This document shows positions 1 through 11,077 of a stretch of DNA of 64,000 nt, piece after piece. The notes under the pieces were generated by a model, which worked only from the letters and a program-made list of their open reading frames with translations, ran no database searches and was not told the DNA's origin. Source of the DNA: Hygrocybe punicea (Eukaryota > Basidiomycota > Agaricomycetes > Agaricales > Hygrophoraceae). The stretch lies in the NCBI GenBank assembly GCA_963556145.1, contig OY744473.1:2046001-2110000 (forward strand), written 5' to 3'. Position numbers and translations under genes: made by a program. Positions within the stretch are counted from its first letter, which is position 1, and each line of letters starts with the position of its first letter.

Positions 1-1047
1 TCAAATATTCTTGTAATTCTAGCCATTTTATTAGGAATGATATAGCCATTTCTTGCAAAACATTGGTCACAGCTGTGGAAACATTAGAGGGGCACTTATA
101 TATTGGCCCCAGGTACACTCCCAGAACTCTCACCTTCCAACTTTCCCCCTGCAACTACCATTATTGTCCAGCCCTGGACAACAAGTATGATGAGGACTGA
201 CCACCTCAACTGCTGTTGGAGATGGCACCTTCACACCTAAAGTATGAGTGTTTTTCATTGTAAAGCTTGAATTCTGAAGGCATTTTCTAACAGCTAAATC
301 CCAGAAAATTTACAATGTACTCCCAAACAGCTATTGTACAATAGTCTCTGCAAGACCCAAGCAATAGAAATTGTATTTGACCTAAAAGAAAGCAAAAACT
401 TCATGATTTTGCTGAATTTGGTCATTTTCACTTTATTTTGCATATAATACTGCTTATATCACTTATATCTTGCAGGAATAATTGTAGAATAGCATACCAG
501 GAGTATATCATAATTGTTCCAATATTTATTTATCAGAAAACACAGTCACTACATTTGAATGTTTGGTTGTGTTACTTTTGTTTGTCTTAGTTATATTTTC
601 AAACTCAGTTATATCATGCCCGAGTCGCCCGCTCTCCATCTCCCTCGTATATAAAATTGTACTTATTTAAACCGACGAAACAGATCTCTACCGCTACCCT
701 TGATACACAGGCCATATGTTAATTTTTCCCGGGTAAAATACTGACCGAAGCTGCATTTCCAAGACAGCAGGCCAGGGTGTCTAGGGTGTCGAGCATAACC
801 TGGGTAACGCTATTCATATTATGATCACGTGATGTAACCACCCTTCACTTTGGGTGACTGTTGAGAAGGCGACCGACATAATATCTAGCTTTGCACGCTT
901 GCCTGCTGACCGCCGATTTTCACTGATCCATTATACTTATCTTTTTCTGCTGGGTGCAGGGCGCTCCATACACAGAGTCCGCGAACTTTACAACCAACTT
1001 CGTCCGTCCCTTCCTTACATCTTTTTTAAAACAAGAAAAAACACGCC
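1..1047. other. AT-rich flank and upstream region of the first gene
   Basis: No gene is seen in the first kilobase. Bases 1-650 are AT-rich with no long open frame. A 10-bp palindrome, ATCACGTGAT at 824-833, contains a CACGTG E-box about 215 bp before the start codon at 1048; it could be a bHLH site, but this is inference from one motif. Confidence 0.4.
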
Positions 1048-1266
1048 ATGAATCCAAATTTTTGCTTTCCCCAACGACGACCGGTTCCCTCTCGCCGGCC
1101 TCCCGCTGATCCGTCCTTCGCCCCTACCCAAGCGAGCCGCGACTCAAGTGCTCTGCGCGCCAGTGTGCTGGATGCAGCCCTCCTCCTTGGCATAGGCACC
1201 AACAGTATTGTGACAAATTGGATGTTCAACAACACCACAGCAGAGGAAGAAGAACCCGAGGGCGAG
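1048..1266 (+). CDS. First exon of a Ser/Pro-rich protein, separated from the rest by a hAT insertion
   Basis: This is 73 codons beginning MNPNFCFPQRRP, followed by a segment with GIGTNSIVTNWMFNN and an acidic run ending EEEEPEGE. The donor at 1267 (GTCAGC) leaves the frame in phase 0. The same donor hexamer seems to be used in the Gpi1 gene at 17937. With the hAT element and one target-site copy removed, the intron is 50 nt: donor 1267, branch-like CTGAC at 1301-1305 and acceptor TAG at 8502-8504. It joins in phase 0 to the open frame at 8505. Alternative donors at 1210 or 1273 also keep phase 0, so the exact exon end is an inference. The function is unknown. Confidence 0.6.
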
Positions 1267-1849
1267 GTCAGCGTTGACCCCAACATACCAGAAGCTCAAT
1301 CTGACGTTAATTTAGGGACTGCCATGGATGCATCCGGATGCATCCGGATGAATATCCGTGGATGATGGATAAATTCTTGTGGATATGGATGATATCCATG
1401 GATATCCACAACATCCACAAAACTTTTAAGTGTGCATTTTGTACAAGTAATGTAATAATTTGTACTACTGACATGTAACAATTAGTTTACCAGCAATAGA
1501 TTTGTGTTTGAACTGATTTTCACTGAGAACAAGGCTGATTTAGTGTTTTGTTGGGTTTTGGGATATTGCAATGTGGAATTGGGTTTTAAACATTCATTTT
1601 TGCATGTAAAATCATGAAAGAATTTGAGCAAGTGCTACTAATACATATGTATTGGACTGCATTTTGTAGTTGTGCACTTTATTACATATTCATTGATGGC
1701 AGCCCAAAATCCGGATGTCAGGAGGGGCTTCATGAACATGATTTAGTATTCTGTGTATATCTTTGTGAATACTTAATGAAATCCATTTATTCTTTTTTTG
1801 CCTAAGACGTCACTTCTGCTGCCATCTGCATAAATTTTTACACAATTTT

Positions 1850-2661
1850 ACAGCCATTTTAGTAATTCATGGCACTTGCAACTTTTTTTTTTTCAATTGA
1901 GAAATTTTGACTTAGTAGAATTTCAAATGCTGAATCTTGTATCTCATGAAATACTGCATGGATTGAGATGGTTATAGAGGGAAAGTTGTACTATTCGTTA
2001 AGGGCTACATACTGCTGTAATTAGATTTGGACAATATTGAGTATATGGTGAGCTGTGGATGAACTAAAAGGTAAACTAGTGTTTTTTGACACCCAAAATG
2101 GTATTATCAAATTATGCTGTCAGATGAAGTCCTGTGAAGAAGATTGTAGGGAGAAACCTGTTTAGTTTTTTATGGGCTAGAAGTACATATACCGTGTTTT
2201 CCTTCACTTTTATCCTTTGGGCCAACATTTGGAATTCATGTAATATTTCAATCCTAATGCAGACAAACACGGTACAAGCAATATTGGCTCAAGGGACAAA
2301 AATGAGGGGAAAAACAGTATATGTACTTCTAACCCTTGAAAAACTAAACAAGTTTCTCCCTACAATCTTCTTCACAGGACTTCATCTGACAGCATAATTT
2401 GATAATACCATTTTGGGTGTCAAAAAACACTAGTTTACCTTTTAGTTCATCCACAGCTCACCATATACTCAATATTGTCCAAATCTAATTACAGCAGTAT
2501 GTAGCCCTTAACGAATAGTACAACGTTCCCTCTATAACCATCTCAATCCATGCAGTATTTCATGAGATACAAGATTCAGCACTTAAAATTCCACTAAGTC
2601 AAAATTTCTCAATTGAAAAAAAAAAAAGCAGCAAGTGCCATGAATTACTAAAACAGCTGTA
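1850..2661. repeat. Foldback (inverted) repeat of about 0.8 kb inside the hAT element
   Basis: Arms of about 400 bp (1850-2250 and 2260-2661) are reverse complements along nearly their full length. For example, the sequence at 2134-2160 reappears inverted at 2346-2380, and the stretch around 2080-2125 at 2385-2430. The oligo-T at 1885-1896 faces an oligo-A at 2618-2629. Similarity is high at the outside and drops towards the centre, with a few substitutions. No target duplication was found at the outer ends. It may be a nested long-TIR MITE or an inversion-duplication within the hAT. The ORF reading through the centre (2134-2397) is not considered a gene. Confidence 0.85.
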
Positions 2662-2857
2662 ATATCCATAAGACATTGGCCCTGTACCTGATGGGATATC
2701 TTTGCAGATACTTGTACACTTGTCACAGTGCATTTCTACAAAAGTGGCTTGGAGCTGGGCAACACTAAATTATATACAACACCATCAGAGCCAGAAAGCA
2801 CAAATACTAAACCAGTTAGCTAAAAAACAATGTAGCAAATTGTTACAAATTCAATTA

Positions 2858-5846
2858 TCAAGCAAAAAACCTGGCTTCTTCATCACTGAGCTCCTCTTCA
2901 TCATCTGTCTCATTGACACCAATTTCTACCTCATCAGGCTCATCTCCTGCCCTCTTCTGACTCTCACCTCGCATCTGTGCCTCAACAATCTTGATGGTAT
3001 CTGAAAGTCCTGGATAGAATGGAGTTCTTGCCCAGGATCCAACAGCAACCTGAGCTTTGAACGTCTGAGGACTAGTGTTGTGTTGAAGATGGTTGACCTC
3101 AAGCCTCCCAACAGAGAATGCACGTTCTGCATCCACAGAAGATGCTATAATGGAGTTTAGCAAGAACACAAATGATATCAGTTAGACTCACCTGGTGCAG
3201 AGCAAAAATCAAGTCCAAACTTTGAAAGTCGAGGTCGTTGCTCCTTGGCTTGATCCCAATACTTGATAAGCCCACCAGCCTCTTTAATTGCAGAGGGCTT
3301 GATAATTGGGTCAGCCAAATACGTACTGATCATGTCGGGATCTTGAGAATCATCAGGCTCCTGTGAAACAACCCACTTTGATTTGGGCTGCAATAAAATT
3401 ATAATTATCTGAACTTGGAGTTGTAAAATTAAAATTTACCTTGCCTCTCCGAGGAGCTGCATTAGCCAAATGTTCAGGTCCTTCATCTCCCTTGTATGAT
3501 TGGTTCCACCGAGTAACAACCAACTTTCTGATGTCACGGATCTGAGCAGCAGTGCGACCATGATCTTTGAACCACTTCAGCTTCTTATCAGGGCACATAA
3601 CTAAACAATATTAGTTGGAATGTAATGAAAAACAAATTTTGTACACACCTATAGCAATTACATACAGCTCACAGTCCTTCATAAGGCGATAGTATTTGTC
3701 GATTAAGAGCAAAACTGCTTGTGCTGCAACACGGACAACATTGGGCAACTCGCTGTCGTCATCGTCACGAACCATAGTCATTGATTTTTCAATGGAATCC
3801 AGCATGGGTAGGACTTCCGCAATAAGGGGAACCTGAGACTGTGAGAACAGCTTTGTCGGTTCATCAAACACCTGCCGAAAATAAAATCAGATTTTTACTC
3901 AAGAAATATAAATATTTGACCTCAAGTATGGAACTTAGCGTCTCTGCAAGATCCCACTGCTCTTCTGAAAGTCGGTAGGCTCGTAGGTTATTGATGGCAG
4001 CTCCAGTAAGTTGCTCAACAGGACTTCTGAAGTAGAGATGAGCGTTTAAGCAGGTGAGATCTGAATTCCACCGAGTAGTAACACGGCGGTCAAGTGTCGT
4101 CTTATCGCCAGGAAGATCCTTGTCATTTGACACAAGAGTATCAAACTTCTCCTTGAGTGTTGAATTGTCATGAACACGCCGGGCAAGACCAGCAACCTTG
4201 AACTCCATTAAAACCATCATACACCCCATTATGATGAATTTAAACTTACCCGGGGGAAAAGCTGGAGTGCCATCTTGTTCTCCTCTGGATCAATCACCAC
4301 ACCATCCAATCTCATCATCTCAATAGCCCTATCACGAGTAGTTTTAATGATAGCAGAATCATGAGCATCCCTACCATCATCTGGTGTAGTGGCTGCATCA
4401 GTTGCAATACCTTCTTCTTCCACAGCAAGTTCATCGTCAGAGACGTCATCAGGTTCAATGATGGCTAATATAATATAATATTTGGCTCAGTATAATATTG
4501 GTATACATAGTTCTAAACTCACCCTCTGTGGCAGCAGCTTCTCTTTGTTTCTTCTTTGGCGCTCGAAAGAAGAAAGATATAAAAATCTAAAAATCTATTA
4601 GTTATGTGGGGAAGGGGTTGAATTGATGGGTACCTTTGCCAAGAGATTAATAATGTGTGGGAAGCACCGGCCACGAGCAATCATCCCACGAAAAGATGGA
4701 ATGAGGTGAGGAAGATACTTCGCCAATGCATCATTATTACTGGCATTATCCATGCATATCGAGAGAATCTATAAAAAATTGCTTCAGGCAACAATGAAAG
4801 AATAAATAAAATAAGAAGCAAACAAATTTATCAAGTCCAAACCGTTTCAAGCAGTTGGCAGTAACCGTAGCAAGATATACACCGTCATGTTTTTGAGTTA
4901 ACCTAACAATAATAAGATATAGAATAGATTTTTAAAGTATATTCAAGACTGACCGGATAAATTCAAGGATAGCCCGATGAATGATACCATCAGAAAACCA
5001 AACAACAACAATCCCGAGGAAGGATGCGACAATAGGAGCTGTCCATCCATCCAGAACCAAATGGATAGTGGAGTTACGGGCCTTGATATAATTTTATTAA
5101 TACAGAAATATATATAAAGGCTGATGCTCACCATGAAATAATTCCGAACATTCTTAGACATCTCAGCATAGATAGCTTTGATATCACGTGAGACCGTTTG
5201 AGGAGCAGGCAGGACAGTTCCAGGACGAAGCATTTCAACTTCAGCACGATAATCTTCATCCAAGACAGAATTGAACGGACGGTGGTTTTTAGCACACCGC
5301 AGAGCAATTAGGGTACGATGGGCAGCAGAAGAGTAATGTGGTCCCATAGATGCAACAGCTGTAGCATGAGCAGTAGAACCTAAACGAGTACTACAAGCCT
5401 TAACACGATCTTGGATATTTTTTGTTCCATGGCCAGTAGACATTCGGGCACGGCGATGAGGCAGGTGGTGAGCAGGATCAACCTTACAGGTAAATACAAA
5501 GGTCAATGCCAAGGGTCGTCCTCTGCCATCCAGCTCACGGCTAAGGGTGATGTCGAAGTGATCATAAACATTGGAGCGCCATGAAGCCTTTGAAGCCTCT
5601 AAATGTACATGAATGAGCTTCATTTTCATCAAAGAACAACCACTCACCAATAATCTCACTATCTGGCAAGCCCCATACCTCTTTATCAGTCTTGTTCACA
5701 ATTCCCCGCTTAGCTGCGCGAGCCTTCATAGGTGAGATAAGCACTGCAGGACCAGCTGGTTGATCTGCGTCGTTGTCAGAGTCCTCGTCGGATAACGGCA
5801 TGGTGGGTACAGCAGCAGGCTGAGCAGCTGTGGGCCTCCGAGGCAT
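2858..5846 (-). pseudogene. hAT-family transposase gene, many exons, probably decayed
   Basis: Reading from 5846 down, the N-terminus is MPRRPTAAQPAAV followed by an acidic stretch. Next comes a Cys/His region like a BED zinc finger (5640-5390), then a helical region ending near NVRNYFMV. The hAT core follows: LDGWTAPIVASFLGIVVVW (about 5080-5020), TTRWNSDLTCL (about 4085-4055) and VTRWNQSY (about 3520-3495). The C-terminal dimerisation motif SSVDAERAFSVGRLEV lies at about 3140-3090, and the stop is at 2858. The segments are separated by intron-sized gaps, and some frames do not join simply (4430-4950). Whether it still makes an active enzyme is unclear, hence the pseudogene label. It would cut the 19-bp ends at 1313 and 8474. 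Confidence 0.75.
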
Positions 5847-5984
5847 TGCTAGGTGTTACGAAGGTTGTGGACAAGGCAAAGCGGCCCCGATACTCACCAA
5901 ACATCTTGGGCGGAGTATGATATTGCGGTACTCCATCTCACGGTTTTCACATGTCAGACAATTTATTTATGGTGTTACTACACA

Positions 5985-8220
5985 CAGATAATTTCGGGGT
6001 GAGAGTCCAGACCACCCAGCTTGTGTTTGGATGCGAGAGAGGGTGGCGGTGGGCAGGCATTGTCCGAAGGTCCCCAACTCGCGAGGGAGGTGGTGGTGGT
6101 GCTGGTGGTGGTGGTGGTGAGGTTCCGATGACCATCCGGCTCGCATTTGAATGTGAGGGATGGTGGTGGTGGGCTAGCGTTCCCGAGGGGGTAGTGGGTG
6201 GTGGTAGTGGTGGTGGTGAGGTTCCAATGAACCTCCAGCTCGCGTTTGAATGCGAGGGAGGGTGGCAGTGGGCTGGCGTTGTCTGAAGTCCCCGCCTGTG
6301 AGGGAGGAGCTAAGGTGGTGGTGGTGAGGTTCCAACGAACCTCCGGCTCGCATTTGAATGCGAGGGAGGGTTCCCCAACTCGCGAGGGAGGACACGATCT
6401 GGATGCCAATACTTCACCCTCGGGGCCGGTAAACAATTCTTCAGAAAGCACCCCTCGCCGCGCAGGAGCCGGCGAAGACGGGAAACCAACAACAGCGAGC
6501 ACCTGCTCCATGCCCTCGAACGGAACGACGGAGGCAGGTGAGGGCCCCAGCAACTCGCTCGCATCCGAGACCTCCCGCTTCCCCACGCCCAATTTTGGTG
6601 GCTTGATGGTCATGCAGAAATCGTACGCATCCTGGATGCGGATGCATGTACATTCCCTCCAGGTCCAAGGAAGGGCGTCAGCCTCCGAGCCTGTATCATC
6701 GTGAGTGGCTATATTTTTCTCGGCCTCCTCTTCTTCCCAGCGATACCGTGGCCCACAAACTCCCGCGCAGCCATGGCCGTTCATGACCCAAAGGCCGATC
6801 TCCGGCAGTTGTCGCGCGGGACCAGACTCGGGCGTGCAAAGGATTGCCAACCCGTGTGTGATCGGTTGGCTCACGCCGTCCGTAGTGATCCTTGTCGCCA
6901 TCCACAGTGTCCTGCAAGCTGACGATCCGGACAGAGCGTGGGGTTGGTTGTCTGCCCCCAATAAAATGCTCACTCGGACCAGGCTCAGCATAAGATGATT
7001 GGAGAGTCGAAGCGGGCGGTGGATGTAAAGGTCGTTTGGGGAGCCAAGACGGATACCCGTCAGAACCCTCGGAGACTCGGTTTCGTGAGGAAGACGACGG
7101 CCGCTCTGAAATATCTCCCTGCTGGTCAATTGGGGAGTCTCCAACGGATGACGTCGGGGTTGGGTGTCGGTCCGTAGGGCTGGGCAGTTGTCATGACATT
7201 AAAAAAACATGCAGCATATACATTTATATAATAAAAAAGGATTCGTGGGTGTTGATGAAGACGTTGCTGTCGCGTTATTTTATTGGAATTTTCGAGGGTG
7301 TTCCAACGAACCTCTGGCTCGCGTTTGAATGCGAGGGAGGGTGGCAGTGGGCTGGCATTCCCCAACTCGCGAGGGAGGAGGAGGTGGGTGGCGGATGTGG
7401 TGGTGAGATTCCAACGAACCTCCAGCTTGCATTTGAATGCGAGGGAGGGTGGCCGTGGGCTGGCCGCTGGCATCGTCCGAAGTCCCCCAGCTCGTGAGGG
7501 AGGGTGGTGGTGGTGACGTTCCAACGAACCTCCGGCTCGCGTTTGAATGCGAGGGAGGGTGGCGGTGGGCTGGCCGCTTGCGTTGTCCGGACTCCGAAGT
7601 CCCCCAGCTCGTGAGGGAGGGTGGTGGTGAGGTTCCAGCGAACCTCCGGCTCGTGTTTGAATGCGAGAGAGGGTGGCGGTGGGCTGGTGTTCCCCAACTC
7701 GCGAGGGAGGAGGAGGTGGGTGGATGGTGGCAAGGTTCAAACGACCCTCGAACTTGCGCTTGAATGCGAGGGAGGGTGGCAGTGGGCTGGCTGCTGGCGT
7801 CGTCCGAAGTCCCCCAGCTCGTGAGGGAGGGTGGTGGTGGTGACATTCCAACGAACCTCCGGCTCGCGTTTGAATGCGAGGGAGGGTGGCGGTGGGCTGG
7901 CCACTTGCGTTGTCTGGACTCCGAAGTCCCCCAGCTCGTGAGGGAGGGTGGTGGTGAGGTTCCAACGAACCTCCGGCTCGTGTTTGAATGCGAGAGAGGG
8001 TGGCGGTGGGCTGGTGTTCCCCAACTTGCGAGGGAGGAGGTGGTGGGTGGGTGGTGGTGGTCAAACGACCCTCGAGCTCGCGCTTGAATGCAAGGGAGGG
8101 TGGCAGTGGGCTGGCATTGTCCAAAGTGCCCCCAACTCACGAAGGAGAAGGAGGAGGATGAGGTGGTGGTGGTGGTGTCCAAACGACCCTCCGCCTTGTG
8201 TTTGAATGGGAGGGGCGGCT
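5985..8220. repeat. Hairpin-rich G-rich minisatellite inside the hAT element
   Basis: Roughly a dozen diverged units of about 60-160 bp occur in two blocks (5990-6385 and 7290-8220). The core carries a hairpin GAGGTTCcaacGAACCTC, a second hairpin CTCGCgtttgaatGCGAG, a GGTGGCGGTGGGCTGGC stretch and a CTCGCGAGGGAGG stretch. A larger period of about 325 bp is visible between 7400 and 8130. Long ORFs on both strands here (up to 332 codons on the minus strand) are by-products of repeat units lacking stops and are not annotated as genes. Confidence 0.85.
6390..7190 (-). other. Non-repeat segment within the hAT minisatellite, possible captured gene fragment
   Basis: This segment interrupts the minisatellite and has balanced, coding-like composition. 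Minus-strand frames stay open over most of it. One frame contains LPWTWRECTCIRIQDAYDF and PPKLGVGKREVSDASELLG; another contains PTPRSVRIVSLQDT and RVGNPLHARVWSRATTAG. The open frame shifts between pieces, as expected of exons plus introns or of decay. No family could be named with confidence. The idea that it was captured from a host gene is an inference from its isolation between repeat blocks. Confidence 0.4.
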
Positions 8221-8504
8221 GTGGGTGGCTGTTGTGTCACAAGTAACTCTGGTGGTGTCACCGTGGTGAGGGTCCAAATGACCATGTTTGGGCAGGAGAG
8301 ACGGTCGCGGCACAGGGTGTCACAGGAAGTAGACGAGAGGAGCCACAGGAGGAGCAGGATGAGGAGTTGGAGAAGCTTATCATCCGGATATCCGTGGATA
8401 TCCGTGACCTCACATCCATATCCATATATATCCATCCACTTATGTCATCCGTGGATGTTCATCCGGATGACCAGCATCCATGGTAGTCCCTACGTTAATT
8501 ATAG

Positions 8505-10688
8505 ATCACTTCTTCTCCAGGCCTGACTTCCGGATCAACAGCGACATCAGAAGAGTCTTTTGTCTCCTCGCCTTCGCCATTCTTCAACACTGACGCATAT
8601 CCGAATCCACCTCCCATAATGGAATCATTCACCGATCCCTTCATCAGTCCCGCTTCCCCGCCCGCCATCAGCCAGAGCGCAACTATTGTGACCGTTGAAC
8701 ACAACACCAAGCGGGATAAGCACCCGCGCAAGCTCAAGAAGCGACGCGCGGACGGGTACGAGAGTGATGGCGGATTGGCCAACGACGCACGCCAGAAGGA
8801 TAAAGACAAGGATCACAAGAAAAAAAACAGCAACAATTTCCGAAAACCCGACATATTTCTCGAGGATCGAGGATACGACACTGATGTCGGAAAGTTCGCC
8901 GAGGCATATAACCCCAACTTCCAGCGAACGTCGAAAACGAAGCAAAAGTCCCCCAACGACCGCTCACCTGGGTTCGAAACAGATGATGGAACCCTCTCCC
9001 CTTCAAAACCCAAGAAATCTCGTTCCTTTTTTCGCCTACCGTCCAAGTCGTCAAAATCTGCCGTCAAGCAGACTGAGCGAGAGAGTGTAGACATACCGCC
9101 GATGCCACTCTTACCCCCCAAGCTACTACCTATCGCCAAGAAGTTCGCGAGTCGGGAAGGAACACCAGTCACACCAGGACCGCCTTCAAGCGCTGATTCG
9201 GCTGAATTCAAGCCAGGAACTGCATTTTCTGAATTCTCCACTTCACCTATCACCCCACTCGTTAGCAAATCATCTAGACGCGTCGGCGTCCTGTTCACAC
9301 CCAAGCTACAAGACTTGAGCGACAGTGGTTCATCGAGCGGACACAGCGAAATCCACACGGCGTCTACCTCCGAGAGCGTGGGCACCAAGCCTACAATCTC
9401 TCTCCCCCTGACTCGGCCGCCATCTCCACAGCGACGCGTCCCATATCCGCTTTCCATCGCACCCCCCATCTCAGCTCCCCAGAACCGCTCGCCATCGCCG
9501 TCATGGACGATCATCCCGTCGTCCGATTACCTGGTCCCATCTCCCGGGCCGTCTGTTCTTGGGTACTATGATCTCCCTCCACCCAGTCCGCCCCCGAGTG
9601 GTCCCCTTCCGCCCCCACCTACACCGAGGGAGCCTTCTCGAGGCCGCTCGCCGCTGTCGAACCAGAGCAGCCCGACGAGAAATCTTGAACCGGGATTGTT
9701 TACCAGACCGTTGAGAACTGCATCGCCGCAGTCACGTTCCAGCCCGCTGAGGACGTACTTGCCGACCCCCCTATCACAAAGACGCCCGCCATCGTTCCCC
9801 TCCCGTCAGCTAAATATCGCCTCGCCATTCCCTCTCACACCTACCAGGAAGCCGTCCCTTCCCCTAATTCAAAAAAATGATCCCTCGCCGCCCTCCACTA
9901 CAATCGTGTCTAGAGCCCCCAGTTTACGGGGCCGCGAGTCGCCCTTCCCAACACGTCCGCTCCTTGCTTCCGCGGCGTTGTCTTCCTTTCCGCTACACCA
10001 GCAGAGTGTTGGTGTGAACCCCGAAGACCTCGAAGCGCGTCTGCACATGAAGCGGTATCAAGACCTGCAGCATACCGACAGTGCTGAGGAACATACCGTG
10101 AGTGTGCCACAGAGTGACAATAGCCGCTCCCATGTTTGGGGGTCCCGTGGATTGCACGAGGAGGATGGCGATGGCGGGAGTGTGCATGATGACAAAGAGA
10201 TGCGCGATGTGCTGGATCGGTTCTCGGACTTTAGCGCCCAAGCGAGGCAAAGACAAAATGTGGGGCTGGTGGCTGAGAATCCCCGCGGCCCCGCTATCAT
10301 CGAGGACGACCCGCTCAGACGCAACTCGTACATGGGCTACTCGTTCGATCGCGATGACGACGACGACAAGTCGCAGTACCCCGACGACGACAACACCATG
10401 AGTCGGGGGATGATGGCACTGGAGAGCACAGTGAAGTTGGCGGAGGCCATGGCTAGTCTGGACTTTGACGATCTGGATCCGGACGCGCGGCTGAGCCGGT
10501 ACTCTGCGTTGCTGTACAATCGCACGAGCATATTGGATGGAGAACGGAGCCTGGAGGCGCGAGCGCGATTCGTGAGCCGTATCGAGGCAATGTTCGATGG
10601 GAGTGGGCGGGAGAAGGGCGTAGATGTGCCCTCCGTGCCGAGGCTTCCAGTGGGCTTGGGGAAGGGTGGATCGCATGGAAGGTTTTGA
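8505..10688 (+). CDS. Main exon of a Ser/Pro-rich, largely disordered protein
   Basis: The frame is open from the acceptor TAG at 8502-8504 through the stop at 10686-10688 (727 residues here, about 800 with the first exon). It begins ITSSPGLTSGSTATSEES; an internal Met at 8619 could serve as an alternative start now that a transposon splits the gene. The protein is rich in Ser, Pro, Arg and Lys. It has a basic stretch (KRDKHPRKLKKRR), repeated acidic DGYESDGG / RGYDTDVG / GFETDDG motifs, several proline runs (LPPPSPPPSGPLPPPPTP) and a helical acidic C-terminal region (about residues 480-689 from Met 8619). No catalytic domain is visible. The conserved YxTD/YESD pieces suggest a fungal-specific regulatory or scaffold protein, but no function is claimed. 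Confidence 0.85.
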   Translation: MTSSPGLTSGSTATSEESFVSSPSPFFNTDAYPNPPPIMESFTDPFISPASPPAISQSATIVTVEHNTKRDKHPRKLKKRRADGYESDGGLANDARQKDKDKDHKKKNSNNFRKPDIFLEDRGYDTDVGKFAEAYNPNFQRTSKTKQKSPNDRSPGFETDDGTLSPSKPKKSRSFFRLPSKSSKSAVKQTERESVDIPPMPLLPPKLLPIAKKFASREGTPVTPGPPSSADSAEFKPGTAFSEFSTSPITPLVSKSSRRVGVLFTPKLQDLSDSGSSSGHSEIHTASTSESVGTKPTISLPLTRPPSPQRRVPYPLSIAPPISAPQNRSPSPSWTIIPSSDYLVPSPGPSVLGYYDLPPPSPPPSGPLPPPPTPREPSRGRSPLSNQSSPTRNLEPGLFTRPLRTASPQSRSSPLRTYLPTPLSQRRPPSFPSRQLNIASPFPLTPTRKPSLPLIQKNDPSPPSTTIVSRAPSLRGRESPFPTRPLLASAALSSFPLHQQSVGVNPEDLEARLHMKRYQDLQHTDSAEEHTVSVPQSDNSRSHVWGSRGLHEEDGDGGSVHDDKEMRDVLDRFSDFSAQARQRQNVGLVAENPRGPAIIEDDPLRRNSYMGYSFDRDDDDDKSQYPDDDNTMSRGMMALESTVKLAEAMASLDFDDLDPDARLSRYSALLYNRTSILDGERSLEARARFVSRIEAMFDGSGREKGVDVPSVPRLPVGLGKGGSHGRF

Positions 10689-11077
10689 GCTGAGGTTTTC
10701 ATGCATGGGCGAGTCGAACTCGTCGTTTTGTTGCTCTCAGGAAAGGGCAACTGCGCTTCCTTTCTTGTCTGTCTCTACATTCCGAATGTTGAAATACTTA
10801 CTCGTAATAGGGCTTCCTTCAATGTCCCAGTTTTAGCTTGCTACTGCTTGTGATATGTCAATATTTCGATCCCGGGGCACTGATACTGCATTATAATGTT
10901 AACGTGTTTGAGCAGGTGGTGAACAAATGCATTGCCATGCTGAAACAACTTGGCGTAAAAATTATATAACGGTGAGTATGGTCTATGTAGGATGTTAAAT
11001 GAAAATAGTTCATGAATATTGAGAATTATTAGTTGGGGGAAGACAAAAAAGGATTTGGCGTAACAATGACATGAGAG
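10689..11077. other. Intergenic stretch between convergent genes
   Basis: No gene is seen. This is the shared 3' side of the Ser/Pro-rich protein gene (plus) and the small Cys-rich protein gene (minus). Confidence 0.5.

Larger units (their letters stand above)
1313..8492 (-). mobile_element. hAT DNA transposon, 7,180 bp, with terminal inverted repeats and 8-bp target duplication
   Basis: The ends are 18/19 identical inverted repeats: TAGGGACTGCCATGGATGC at 1313-1331 and the complement of TAGGGACTACCATGGATGC at 8474-8492. They are flanked by an exact 8-bp direct repeat CGTTAATT at 1305-1312 and 8493-8500. TAGGG ends, 8-bp duplication and a hAT-type transposase on the minus strand together define the superfamily. 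Both subterminal regions (1325-1412 and 8380-8465) are dense in ATCCGGAT, ATCCGTGGAT and GGATATCC motifs, as expected of hAT transposase-binding repeats. In order it holds the left end, a foldback repeat, a decayed transposase, a G-rich minisatellite containing a non-repeat segment, and the right end. It lies inside an intron of the gene running from 1048 to 10688. Confidence 0.95.

Noticed and set aside
2134..2397. 87-codon ORF in the foldback centre
   Set aside because: It spans the symmetry centre of an inverted repeat and is a by-product of that structure.
5978..7144. 388-codon minus-strand ORF as a single gene
   Set aside because: Its second half is minisatellite translation, and the first half mixes frames of a possible captured fragment.
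7126..8182. Overlapping minus-strand ORFs of 332 and 300 codons
   Set aside because: They are translations of the G-rich minisatellite in different frames; His/Pro/Thr-rich repeats with no domain and equal openness in several frames.
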